DNA from: an uncultured Methylococcaceae bacterium
Lineage (GTDB): Bacteria > Pseudomonadota > Gammaproteobacteria > Methylococcales > Methylococcaceae
Assembly (NCBI GenBank): GCA_903910005.1
Contig: CAIVXW010000270.1
Coordinates: 1-5,962, forward strand
Length of the DNA stretch: 5,962 nt
Direction: 5' to 3'
This document shows positions 1-5,673 of this stretch, piece by piece. A model generated the notes under the pieces. It was not told the origin of the DNA. It ran no database searches and saw only the letters and a program-made list of their open reading frames with translations. Position 1 is the first letter of the stretch; every line of letters starts with the position of its first letter. A program made the translations under genes and the position numbers.

Positions 1-3000
1 GAAACCCGGGTTGAAAAATTCACGGTTGCGGTGAATGATGCACACGGTGGTAGCAACTTCAAAACCATTGAAGTTACCCTGACCGGCACCAATGATGCGC
101 CAGTGATTCATGCGGTAACCGACGAGAGCAACATCAAGGCCAGCATGATTGAGTTTGTTGATCAATCGCCGGAGGAAAACACCGGCAGCCACACAGCGCA
201 AGGCTCTTTGAAAGTCAGCGACGCTGATCTGAGCGATAAGCAAACCGTCAGTGTAACTCCTGCCGACCCCGGCTATCTGGGGACGTTCACCCCCTCCATC
301 ACTGACAATACTACCGAGGATGGCAGCGGACGCATCGACTGGTCGTTCAAGGTAGCGGACAGTGAACTGGATTATCTGGCCGAAGGCCAAACCCTGACCC
401 AGGTTTATACGGTGACGGTGGATGACGGACACGGAGGCAAAGCCGAACAAACCGTCACCCTGACCCTCACCGGTACCAATGACGGGCCCAAAATCACCGA
501 GGATGACCTGAGCGGAAAAGTAACTGAATTAACTAAAAAACCCACCGGTGAATTTCTGAACAGCACGGGAACCTTCGTGTTTGAAGATGTCGATTTAGCC
601 GATACCCATACCGTCACGGTAACCCCACTGGATACCCCACTGGATACCCCACTGGGCACGCTGACGGCCACTATCGAAAAGGACACTACCGGTAGCGGTA
701 AGAACGGTAAACTGACCTGGACGTATGCGGTTGCCGATACTGCGCTGGAATACCTGGCCGACGGTGAGACCCGGGTTGAAAAATTCACGGTTGCGGTGAA
801 TGATGCACACGGTGGTACCGACTTCAAAACCATTGAAGTTACCCTGACCGGCACCAATGATGCGCCAGTGATTCATGCGGTAACCGACGAGAGCAACATC
901 AAGGCCAGCATGATTGAGTTTGCTGATCAATCGCCGGAGGAAAACACCGGCAGCCACACGGCGCAAGGCTTTCTGGAAATCAGCGACGCTGATCTGAGCG
1001 ATAAGCAAACCGTCAGTTTTACTGCCGCCAGCCCCGGCTATCTGGGGACGTTCACCCCCACCATCACCGACAATACTACCAAGGATGGCAGCGGACGCAT
1101 CGACTGGTCGTTCAAGGTAGCGGACAGTGAACTGGATTATCTGGCCAAAGGCCAAACCCTGACCCAGGTTTATACGGTGACGGTCGATGACGGACACGGA
1201 GGCAAGGCCGAACAAACCGTCACCCTGACCCTCACCGGTACCAATGACGGGCCCAAAATCACCGAGGATGACCTGACCGGAAAGGTAACCGAATTGACGA
1301 CCTTACCCACCAGGGAACTGCTGAAAAGCACGGGAACCTTCCTGTTTGAAGATGTCGATTGGGCCGACACTCATACCCTGACGGTAACCCCCCTGGATAC
1401 CCCACTGGGCACGCTGAAGGCCACCATCGACACGGACACTACCGGTAGCGGTAAGAACGGTCAACTGACCTGGACGTATGAGGTTTCAGATGCTGCGATT
1501 GAATACCTGGCCGACGGTGAAACCAGGGTTGAAAAATTCACGGTTGCGGTCACCGATGCACACGGCGGTACCGATTTCAAAACCATTGAAGTCACCCTGA
1601 CCGGCACCAATGACGCTCCAGTGATTGATATAAAAGACGAGAGCAACATCAAGGCCAGCATTACTGAGTTTGCTGACCAATCGCCGGAGGAAAATACCGG
1701 CAACCACACAGCGCAAGGCTCTCTGCCAGTCAGCGACCTTGATCTGAGCGATGTACAAACCGTCAAGTTTACTACCGCCAGTCCCGGCTATCTGGGGACG
1801 TTCACCCCCACCATCACCGACAATACTACCAAGGACGGCAGCGGAAGCATCGACTGGTCGTTCCAGGTAGCCGACAGTGAACTGGATTATCTGCCCGCCG
1901 GAAAAACCCTGACCCAGATTTATACGGTGACGGTGGATGACGGACACGGAGGAACGGATGAACAAACCGTCACATTGACCCTCACCGGTACCAACGACCG
2001 ACCGGTTGCCATGGATGATACCTGGACCTGGAGCCCCACCACCCAACCTCGCACGGTATTGGCCAATGACAGTGACCCGGACAAACCCGATACCCTGACC
2101 GTGACCGGTGTGGCAACCAGCGAGGACAGTACTGCGTATAAATCCATGTCCCTGACCACCCTTAAGGGCGGAACGGTCGTGATGTCGGCGGATGGAACCT
2201 ACGCCTACACACCCAAAACCGGCTTTTATGGTACGGATTCCTTTGCCTACCAGGTAACGGACAAAGCCGGGGCGACCGATACCGCCACCGTGAACATCAC
2301 GATTGAGGGAACGCCGCCCTCCCTGGTGGATCGTTTCTTCCTCAACGAACTGGGGGTCAATACCGGAACCAGCAAGATCACCATTGATACTGACAATGGA
2401 GACCTGCCCAACACCGTTACCACCGGTGTCAGTCGTATCGAGCTGATTAACGATGCAACCAACGCGGTGTCGACCGCCGATCTTCGCACCGTACAGTTTG
2501 AAATCGTCAATCCCGATGGCCGTCTCAGTATCATCGGGGGTCATCAGTTGACTGGACTGACGGTCGACAAGGCCGGGAAAAACATCAACGGCAGTGCGAT
2601 TTCCGGCAACGGCACCCTGGTATTGTACGAACCCAATGCAAACGGCCATGGAATCTGGCAGGTTTACAACAATACGACCCTGAACAGTTCCGGTACCTAC
2701 GTGGATACGGCCTGGAATCTGGGTAGCGATGTCAGCAAGGCAGTGGCAGTCAATATCGCACAGGGAAGTTCCTCGATTGACCTATTCACTGCCAATCAGG
2801 CTCCGCTGTCGCAGTTGATCAGTGATGATGCCTCGAAAACCAGTTTGACCGGGGTTGGATCACTGGCCCAGGCACCTCACGCACTGGGATCAGTCGTCCC
2901 GTTCGTACTGCCGGAGCGTATTGCCGCCTGGTACGGTTGGGCCCAGCTCAAGCCGGACGGCATTCCCCAGGACGTGCTGGATGCCATCGCCCGTGACAAC

Positions 3001-3897
3001 AGCCAGTTCAATGCCAGCCTGGCCAGTGTCGAAGACCGGGTCTTTGCACGGGTTTACGACCGCTATCTGGCCAGCAACAAGGGTAGCAGTGTCGACGGTG
3101 TGTTCATCGACCATAACGATGCCGGTGACTGGACGTATGGTGCTAACAACATGCTGACCACCGGCTTCAAAAATGCCGTCAAGGGCGTGGTGGCCAATTC
3201 GCGGGATTCAGGCGACAACCTCAATCCCAACCAGGGCACCGACGTTCACGGTGAGGTCATTGCCGCGATTACCAACGAGGACGGACAAACCATTGCCGTT
3301 TTCAGCGGTGTGGGGCATGGCGGTGCAGGCCATGATTTCCTTTATGGTATGGGCACTGCCGACACCCTGTATGGCGACGGCGGTAACGATTTTATGGCGG
3401 GCTGTGCAGGTAATGACAACCTGCAGGGCAATCAGGGCGGTGATGTGTTGACTGGCGGAACCGGTGCTGATTCGCTGACAGGTGGCAGTGGCAAGGATGT
3501 GTTCGTGTACGAAAATGTCGCGGACTGGAGTGCCAGTGAAAAAATCACCGATTTTGGAACGGGTGGAATCAACACTCAGGTACTGGCCAATGCAGCCATC
3601 AGCGGACTGAACGGCGACATCCTCCGCTTTGACCTGTCCAATCTGGCCAGTTTGAACGGTTATCGCTCGCTGACAACCACGGCCCCGACCGGATTGAACG
3701 GCAGTACGCTACTTGCCGGCGATTTCGTGGCAGGTAACGCGGCAGTTGCGACAGCCACACATGCCCAGTTTGTGCAGGATACCCAAAGCGGGATTCTGTA
3801 CTTTGACGCCGATGGGGTCGGTGGTGAGGCTGCGACCGCAGTGGCCATTGTCGGGACGGCACCGGTGACGCCAGTCGGCATCCTGCTGGTTGCCTGA
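1..3897 (+). CDS. Giant VCBS-repeat RTX protein, type I secreted adhesin-like (5' partial)
   Basis: The frame is open from base 1, so the true start lies upstream; 1298 residues are visible (residue n begins at base 3n-2). Residues 1-28 are the tail of a VCBS unit. Residues 29-662 are five VCBS units alternating in two subtypes, each boundary marked by GTNDAP, GTNDGP or GTNDRP and preceded by DxHGG or DGHGG. Residues 663-770 resemble a cadherin-like/tandem-95 domain (VLANDSDPD, GTYAYTPKTGFYGTDSFAY). Residues 775-932 look lamin-tail-like. Residues 933-1106 are unrecognised. Residues 1107-1169 hold seven RTX nonapeptides. Residues 1170-1298 match a type I secretion target domain (ITDF, GDILRF, YFDADGVGG). 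From family knowledge, such proteins leave by an ABC/MFP/TolC exporter, fold on external calcium, and often mediate adhesion or biofilm. No exporter, protease or cyclase domain is seen here. The adhesin role is inferred; an enzymatic role for the unknown segment is not excluded. Confidence 0.93.
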   Translation, partial: ETRVEKFTVAVNDAHGGSNFKTIEVTLTGTNDAPVIHAVTDESNIKASMIEFVDQSPEENTGSHTAQGSLKVSDADLSDKQTVSVTPADPGYLGTFTPSITDNTTEDGSGRIDWSFKVADSELDYLAEGQTLTQVYTVTVDDGHGGKAEQTVTLTLTGTNDGPKITEDDLSGKVTELTKKPTGEFLNSTGTFVFEDVDLADTHTVTVTPLDTPLDTPLGTLTATIEKDTTGSGKNGKLTWTYAVADTALEYLADGETRVEKFTVAVNDAHGGTDFKTIEVTLTGTNDAPVIHAVTDESNIKASMIEFADQSPEENTGSHTAQGFLEISDADLSDKQTVSFTAASPGYLGTFTPTITDNTTKDGSGRIDWSFKVADSELDYLAKGQTLTQVYTVTVDDGHGGKAEQTVTLTLTGTNDGPKITEDDLTGKVTELTTLPTRELLKSTGTFLFEDVDWADTHTLTVTPLDTPLGTLKATIDTDTTGSGKNGQLTWTYEVSDAAIEYLADGETRVEKFTVAVTDAHGGTDFKTIEVTLTGTNDAPVIDIKDESNIKASITEFADQSPEENTGNHTAQGSLPVSDLDLSDVQTVKFTTASPGYLGTFTPTITDNTTKDGSGSIDWSFQVADSELDYLPAGKTLTQIYTVTVDDGHGGTDEQTVTLTLTGTNDRPVAMDDTWTWSPTTQPRTVLANDSDPDKPDTLTVTGVATSEDSTAYKSMSLTTLKGGTVVMSADGTYAYTPKTGFYGTDSFAYQVTDKAGATDTATVNITIEGTPPSLVDRFFLNELGVNTGTSKITIDTDNGDLPNTVTTGVSRIELINDATNAVSTADLRTVQFEIVNPDGRLSIIGGHQLTGLTVDKAGKNINGSAISGNGTLVLYEPNANGHGIWQVYNNTTLNSSGTYVDTAWNLGSDVSKAVAVNIAQGSSSIDLFTANQAPLSQLISDDASKTSLTGVGSLAQAPHALGSVVPFVLPERIAAWYGWAQLKPDGIPQDVLDAIARDNSQFNASLASVEDRVFARVYDRYLASNKGSSVDGVFIDHNDAGDWTYGANNMLTTGFKNAVKGVVANSRDSGDNLNPNQGTDVHGEVIAAITNEDGQTIAVFSGVGHGGAGHDFLYGMGTADTLYGDGGNDFMAGCAGNDNLQGNQGGDVLTGGTGADSLTGGSGKDVFVYENVADWSASEKITDFGTGGINTQVLANAAISGLNGDILRFDLSNLASLNGYRSLTTTAPTGLNGSTLLAGDFVAGNAAVATATHAQFVQDTQSGILYFDADGVGGEAATAVAIVGTAPVTPVGILLVA
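85..1986 (+). repeat. Alternating A-B VCBS coding repeat array (A1-B1-A2-B2-A3)
   Basis: Unit boundaries were set at the GTND codons. A1 is 85-471 (129 aa), B1 472-849 (126 aa), A2 850-1236 (129 aa), B2 1237-1602 (122 aa) and A3 1603-1986 (128 aa). Bases 1-84 are the end of a further B unit, so the array extends left of the window. The higher-order A+B period is 765 bp, then 753 bp. A units carry DESNIKAS and GYLGTFTP; B units carry LEYLADGETRVEKFTVAV or a close variant. Long stretches match between copies even at third codon positions, which points to recent duplication or gene conversion rather than old divergence. Confidence 0.92.
623..655 (+). repeat. 12-bp in-frame tandem repeat (TPLD) inside unit B1
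   Basis: The unit ccccactggata occurs about 2.75 times, encoding TPLDTPLDTPLG. The corresponding place in unit B2 (about 1388-1408) has only TPLDTPLG. The extra copy accounts exactly for the 12-bp difference between the two A+B periods (765 and 753 bp). It looks like a slippage expansion that preserves the frame. Confidence 0.85.
2323..2796 (+). other. Lamin-tail-like (LTD) domain within the adhesin (tentative)
   Basis: Residues 775-932 of the visible protein begin with FFLNELGVN and continue with RIELIND, GTLVLYEPN, TAWNLGSD and KAVAVNI before a short SSSIDLF segment. The order of a NE[IL] opening strand, an IEL-N strand, a G-TLVL strand, a W-L-D turn and a closing hydrophobic strand is what I expect of LTD folds in bacterial secreted proteins. 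This is motif-level resemblance only. A generic immunoglobulin-like beta-sandwich is the alternative. Confidence 0.4.
3319..3507 (+). repeat. Seven RTX calcium-binding nonapeptide repeats
   Basis: Seven consecutive 27-bp units encode GGAGHDFLY, GMGTADTLY, GDGGNDFMA, GCAGNDNLQ, GNQGGDVLT, GGTGADSLT and GGSGKDVFV, fitting the GGxGxDxUx consensus. Such blocks form parallel beta-rolls that bind calcium and help extracellular folding after type I secretion. Units 2 and 4 depart from consensus at position 2, and unit 4 carries the only cysteine of the visible protein (codon at 3403-3405). Confidence 0.93.
3508..3894 (+). other. C-terminal type I secretion target domain
   Basis: Residues 1170-1298 follow the RTX block directly and contain EKITDF, GDILRFDLS, DFVAG, then QSGILYFDADGVGG and a hydrophobic tail ending ILLVA. 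This matches the layout of the type I secretion C-terminal target region found in large VCBS/RTX proteins, where the uncleaved extreme C-terminus is read by the ABC exporter. The gene ends with TGA at 3895-3897, immediately followed by a second TGA. Confidence 0.8.
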
Positions 3898-3929
3898 TGA
3901 TCTTCTGCGGCATGGCATAACCCCCCGCG

Positions 3930-3962
3930 CCCGAGGCTCCCGGTCTAACCAGGAACCTCGGG
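3930..3962 (+). terminator. Strong stem-loop after the adhesin gene, possible terminator
   Basis: A 33-base hairpin starts 33 bp after the adhesin stop. Outer stem cccgagg (3930-3936) pairs with cctcggg (3956-3962). Inner pairs tcc/gga and ggt/acc are separated by two C-A mismatches, with a cta loop. Thirteen of fifteen positions pair. Neither strand has a T-run after the stem, so it is not a canonical intrinsic terminator. It may act with Rho, or protect the 3' end of the long transcript. It also lies about 118 bp beyond the purN stop on the opposite strand, so it could serve both convergent units. Confidence 0.45.
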
Positions 3963-3994
3963 TTACCCAACTGCCCGCTTACTAATCGTTTGCC

Positions 3995-4012
3995 CACTCA
4001 CCGCACTCACCG
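3995..4012. repeat. Perfect 9-bp tandem duplication in the convergent gap
   Basis: The sequence cactcaccg is present twice in tandem. A small inverted repeat, gctga (4025-4029) with tcagc (4036-4040), follows. The rest of the 183-bp gap between the adhesin and purN 3' ends (3898-4080) shows no reading frame, promoter or RNA gene that I can support. Confidence 0.6.
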
Positions 4013-4080
4013 CTGTCAGGCGGGGCTGATGCATGTCAGCGGATCCGGATGTTTGTGGTCGTGGTTTGTCGGGGTTATGG

Positions 4081-4680
4081 TCAATCCAGTCGAATCAGAC
4101 CGGAAACCACTTTGTGGACGGTATCGCAATACAATTGATGCTCGAAGGGTAAAACCCGGGCCTGAAGGCTTTCCGGGGTGTCTCCCGGCAAAACCGGAAC
4201 GGTAATCTGAGCCAGAATCCTGCCGGTATCATACTCGTCATCAACCAGATGCACCGTCGCTCCGGTCAGGGTTTCACCGGCCGCCAATACCTGTTCGTGT
4301 ACATGAATGCCAAAGGCACCGAGTCCACCAAACCGGGGCAACAACGAAGGGTGGATGTTGAGGATCGAACCTGCAAAACGTTGCAGGGTTACGGGGCCAA
4401 GTCGTTTCATGTAACCACACAGCAAAACCAGGTCAACCCCCTGCATCTCAAGGGTTTGGGCGATGGCTTGATCCAGCAGTGCGGGATCGGGATGCGTGGT
4501 TGAACTGAGATGGCGAAATGGAATATCTTCACGAATGGCCCGTTCCAGCGCGCCTGAATTGCGGTTATTGCTGATTACCATAACCGGTTGAGCCCTGATC
4601 CGGTCAGCCCGGCAGGCATCAATAATGGCCTGCATGTTAGTGCCGCCGTGGGAGGCCAGAAAACCCAGTCGCATGCTCAT
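4081..4680 (-). CDS. purN: Phosphoribosylglycinamide formyltransferase, PurN type
   Basis: The enzyme transfers the formyl group of 10-formyltetrahydrofolate to glycinamide ribonucleotide in cytosolic de novo purine synthesis. The 199 residues show a phosphate-binding loop ASHGGTNMQAI (9-19), the folate-side segment CGYMKRLGP (88-96), the catalytic core LNIHPSLLP (107-115) with Asn108 and His110, and DDEYDTGRILAQ (147-158), whose Asp151 fits the catalytic aspartate. Compared with E. coli PurN (212 aa) it has about five extra residues after the core (GGLGAFGIHVHE) and a shorter C-terminus, a pattern I associate with a recognised PurN subgroup. The first ATG (4680-4678) is chosen: a weak AGG lies 8 bases upstream. 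A second ATG two codons later is possible. The gene starts 14 bp after the anti-sigma gene stop, so it is likely translated from the same message. No purM is adjacent. Confidence 0.88.
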   Translation of the reverse strand: MSMRLGFLASHGGTNMQAIIDACRADRIRAQPVMVISNNRNSGALERAIREDIPFRHLSSTTHPDPALLDQAIAQTLEMQGVDLVLLCGYMKRLGPVTLQRFAGSILNIHPSLLPRFGGLGAFGIHVHEQVLAAGETLTGATVHLVDDEYDTGRILAQITVPVLPGDTPESLQARVLPFEHQLYCDTVHKVVSGLIRLD

Positions 4681-4694
4681 GAAAATAACCTGTC

Positions 4695-5123
4695 TTAATC
4701 CAGTTTTTTATACATTGCCAGCACGTTGCCTTCGTCCGTTTTCTGATAGGTGACATCATCCATCAGACTGCGGATGAGAAAAATTCCCCGTCCATCTTCG
4801 CGCAAGCTGTCCAGTTCGGGTGGCGGCAGATTATTCAGGTCAAATCCCTGACCTTGATCGTATACCTTGAGACACAGTACATCGTCCTCAATTCTGAGAT
4901 GAACCCTGACGGTATCCTGTCGATTCTCGGTGCTTCCATAGTGGATGGCATTGACCATGGCTTCGGTCAGAACCAGATTGAGATGGTAGGCCAGATCGCC
5001 CCGGTTGTCGGCGTTGCCGTCGAGAAACCGGGCCACTTCTTCGCCAATGTTGCCAATCAGGCCGAGATAACGGGTCTGATTGGGAACTACAATCTCAAGA
5101 TTGATAACGGTTTTGTCGCCCAT
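4695..5123 (-). CDS. Anti-sigma factor / serine kinase, HATPase RsbW-SpoIIAB type
   Basis: A 142-residue single-domain GHKL ATPase. The N box is LTEAMVNAIHYG (52-63) with Glu54 and Asn58, the expected catalytic/magnesium residues. The G1 box is YDQGQGFD (88-95), and the G2 box is DGRGIFLIRSLMD (110-122). In this family the protein holds a sigma factor or other partner inactive and phosphorylates its STAS antagonist; the antagonist gene lies 22 bp upstream in the same direction. The ATG at 5123-5121 has a good GAGG ribosome site 7 bases upstream. All ATP-binding boxes appear intact, so kinase activity is expected. No sigma factor or PP2C phosphatase is visible, so the regulated target cannot be named; proteobacterial members often control motility, biofilm or stress output rather than sigma-B. 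Confidence 0.9.
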   Translation of the reverse strand: MGDKTVINLEIVVPNQTRYLGLIGNIGEEVARFLDGNADNRGDLAYHLNLVLTEAMVNAIHYGSTENRQDTVRVHLRIEDDVLCLKVYDQGQGFDLNNLPPPELDSLREDGRGIFLIRSLMDDVTYQKTDEGNVLAMYKKLD

Positions 5124-5130
5124 GGTGTCG

Positions 5131-5134
5131 CCTC
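5131..5134 (-). promoter_or_regulatory. Ribosome binding site of the HATPase gene
   Basis: GAGG on the minus strand, 7 bases before the ATG at 5123-5121. It falls within the 22-bp gap after the STAS stop codon, so the second gene has its own initiation signal within the presumed operon. Confidence 0.7.
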
Positions 5135-5145
5135 GTTAACGCGAA

Positions 5146-5487
5146 TCAGGCCTTGGCCAGGGCTTCATCCAGATTGGCATAAATGTCAAATACCTGGTTA
5201 ATCCGGGTCAGTTCAAACATGGCTTGCACCCGGGGATGCAAGCCTGCCAGGGAAAAACGACCGGATTGCAGATTGACGTTTTTATAGCCTGACAACAAAG
5301 CCCCCAGCCCTGAGCTGTCTACAAAACCGACCCGGGACAAATCCACAATGAACCGGATATGCCCTTCTCCCAGCAATTTGAGGACATGATCCCGCAACTC
5401 CTGTGAGTTGTGAGCATCGAGTCTTTCTTCCTGTACACTCAGAATGACGGTATCATCATGCTGACTGGTTACTATGTTCATGGTCAT
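5146..5487 (-). CDS. STAS-domain anti-sigma factor antagonist (SpoIIAA/RsbV type)
   Basis: A 113-residue single STAS domain, normal length for the family. The phosphorylation loop FVDSSGLGALLSGYK (55-69) keeps the Asp-Ser-Ser-Gly core; by alignment Ser58 corresponds to the serine phosphorylated in Bacillus SpoIIAA. The flanking strands (DTVILSVQEERLDA, IRFIVDLS) and the C-terminal helix segment (RVQAMFELTRINQVFDIY) fit the fold. Unphosphorylated antagonist binds the HATPase encoded directly downstream and releases its partner; phosphorylation by that kinase resets the switch. The first ATG (5487-5485) is preferred because GGAG sits 6 bases upstream; the in-frame ATG at 5481-5479 would be 12 bases away. 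It is the first gene of the presumed STAS-kinase-purN operon. No convincing sigma-70 promoter was found in the leader. Confidence 0.92.
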   Translation of the reverse strand: MTMNIVTSQHDDTVILSVQEERLDAHNSQELRDHVLKLLGEGHIRFIVDLSRVGFVDSSGLGALLSGYKNVNLQSGRFSLAGLHPRVQAMFELTRINQVFDIYANLDEALAKA

Positions 5488-5493
5488 CAGTTA

Positions 5494-5497
5494 CTCC
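5494..5497 (-). promoter_or_regulatory. Ribosome binding site that decides the STAS start
   Basis: GGAG on the minus strand, 6 bases before the ATG at 5487-5485 and 12 bases before the alternative ATG at 5481-5479, favouring the first. A perfect GC-rich hairpin (5506-5523) ends only 8 bases upstream and could influence translation. Confidence 0.7.
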
Positions 5498-5499
5498 AC

Positions 5500-5655
5500 G
5501 AGGAACCCGCCCTTCAGGGCGGGGAAGGTATAGCGGCTGCAACATCACAGCCACTGGAACGGGTGCAGGCTTCATACCTGTCAGGTCGTCGGACTCCGTC
5601 CGTAAAGGGCGGGTGACGCAAGCTCTGTGGCTTTTGTCCTCCCCGCACCAAATGC
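5500..5655 (-). mobile_element. Possible IS200/IS605-type right-end remnant (approximate bounds)
   Basis: The gap between the cyclotransferase stop and the STAS start is rich in short hairpins on the minus strand: cggac/gtccg (5590-5602), acct/aggt near 5577-5587, and a terminal cccgccc-ttca-gggcggg (5506-5523). The 8-mer gggcgggt (5607-5614) is also complementary to acccgccc (5505-5512), allowing an alternative long-range pairing. A strong GC hairpin at the extreme end preceded by structured RNA resembles right ends of IS200/IS605 elements, which encode TnpB-associated guide RNA scaffolds. No tnpB or tnpA coding sequence is recognisable, so this would be a remnant or a small non-autonomous element. 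The call rests on pattern resemblance. A native structured leader of the STAS operon is the main alternative. Confidence 0.33.
5506..5523. repeat. Perfect inverted repeat in the STAS leader
   Basis: cccgccct (5506-5513) and agggcggg (5516-5523) are exact reverse complements; as RNA this gives a 7-bp GC stem with a four-base loop. No T-run follows on either strand, so it is not an intrinsic terminator. It sits just upstream of the STAS ribosome site. Confidence 0.85.
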
Positions 5656-5673
5656 GCCTGGAACCGTCGACGT

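Noticed and set aside
31..33. GTG at 31 as the start of the large gene
   Set aside because: The same frame is open from base 1, and the upstream residues (ETRVEKFTVAV) match the corresponding positions in units B1 and B2, so this is an internal valine codon.
85..1986. CRISPR-like or non-coding tandem array
   Set aside because: The repeats are long, in frame, end at GTND motifs and encode a known domain family; there are no short direct repeats with unique spacers.
1486..2649. 387-codon minus-strand open frame opposite the VCBS region, with similar ones at 595-1215 and 405-857
   Set aside because: They mirror the repeats of the real gene, have repetitive composition without recognisable domains, and follow from the codon bias of the opposite strand.
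2855..3451. Two plus-strand open frames in another frame of the adhesin gene (2855-3157 and 3173-3451)
   Set aside because: They overlap well-conserved adhesin coding sequence including the RTX repeats, and their translations look like out-of-frame sequence.
3599..3997. Minus-strand open frames opposite the adhesin C-terminus
   Set aside because: The plus-strand type I secretion domain is clearly the coding frame; the antisense translations have no family features.
4854..5201. 115-codon plus-strand frame across the HATPase gene
   Set aside because: It lies opposite the N box and start of a clearly recognised GHKL ATPase and has no independent support.
5506..5523. Hairpin as an intrinsic terminator for the AIG2-like gene
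   Set aside because: The stem is strong, but the following bases on the minus strand (ttcctcg) and on the plus strand (gaaggta) are not a T-run.
5517..5540. Sigma-70 promoter for the STAS operon around a TATACC on the minus strand (near 5525-5530)
   Set aside because: No acceptable -35 hexamer at the right distance; too weak to annotate.
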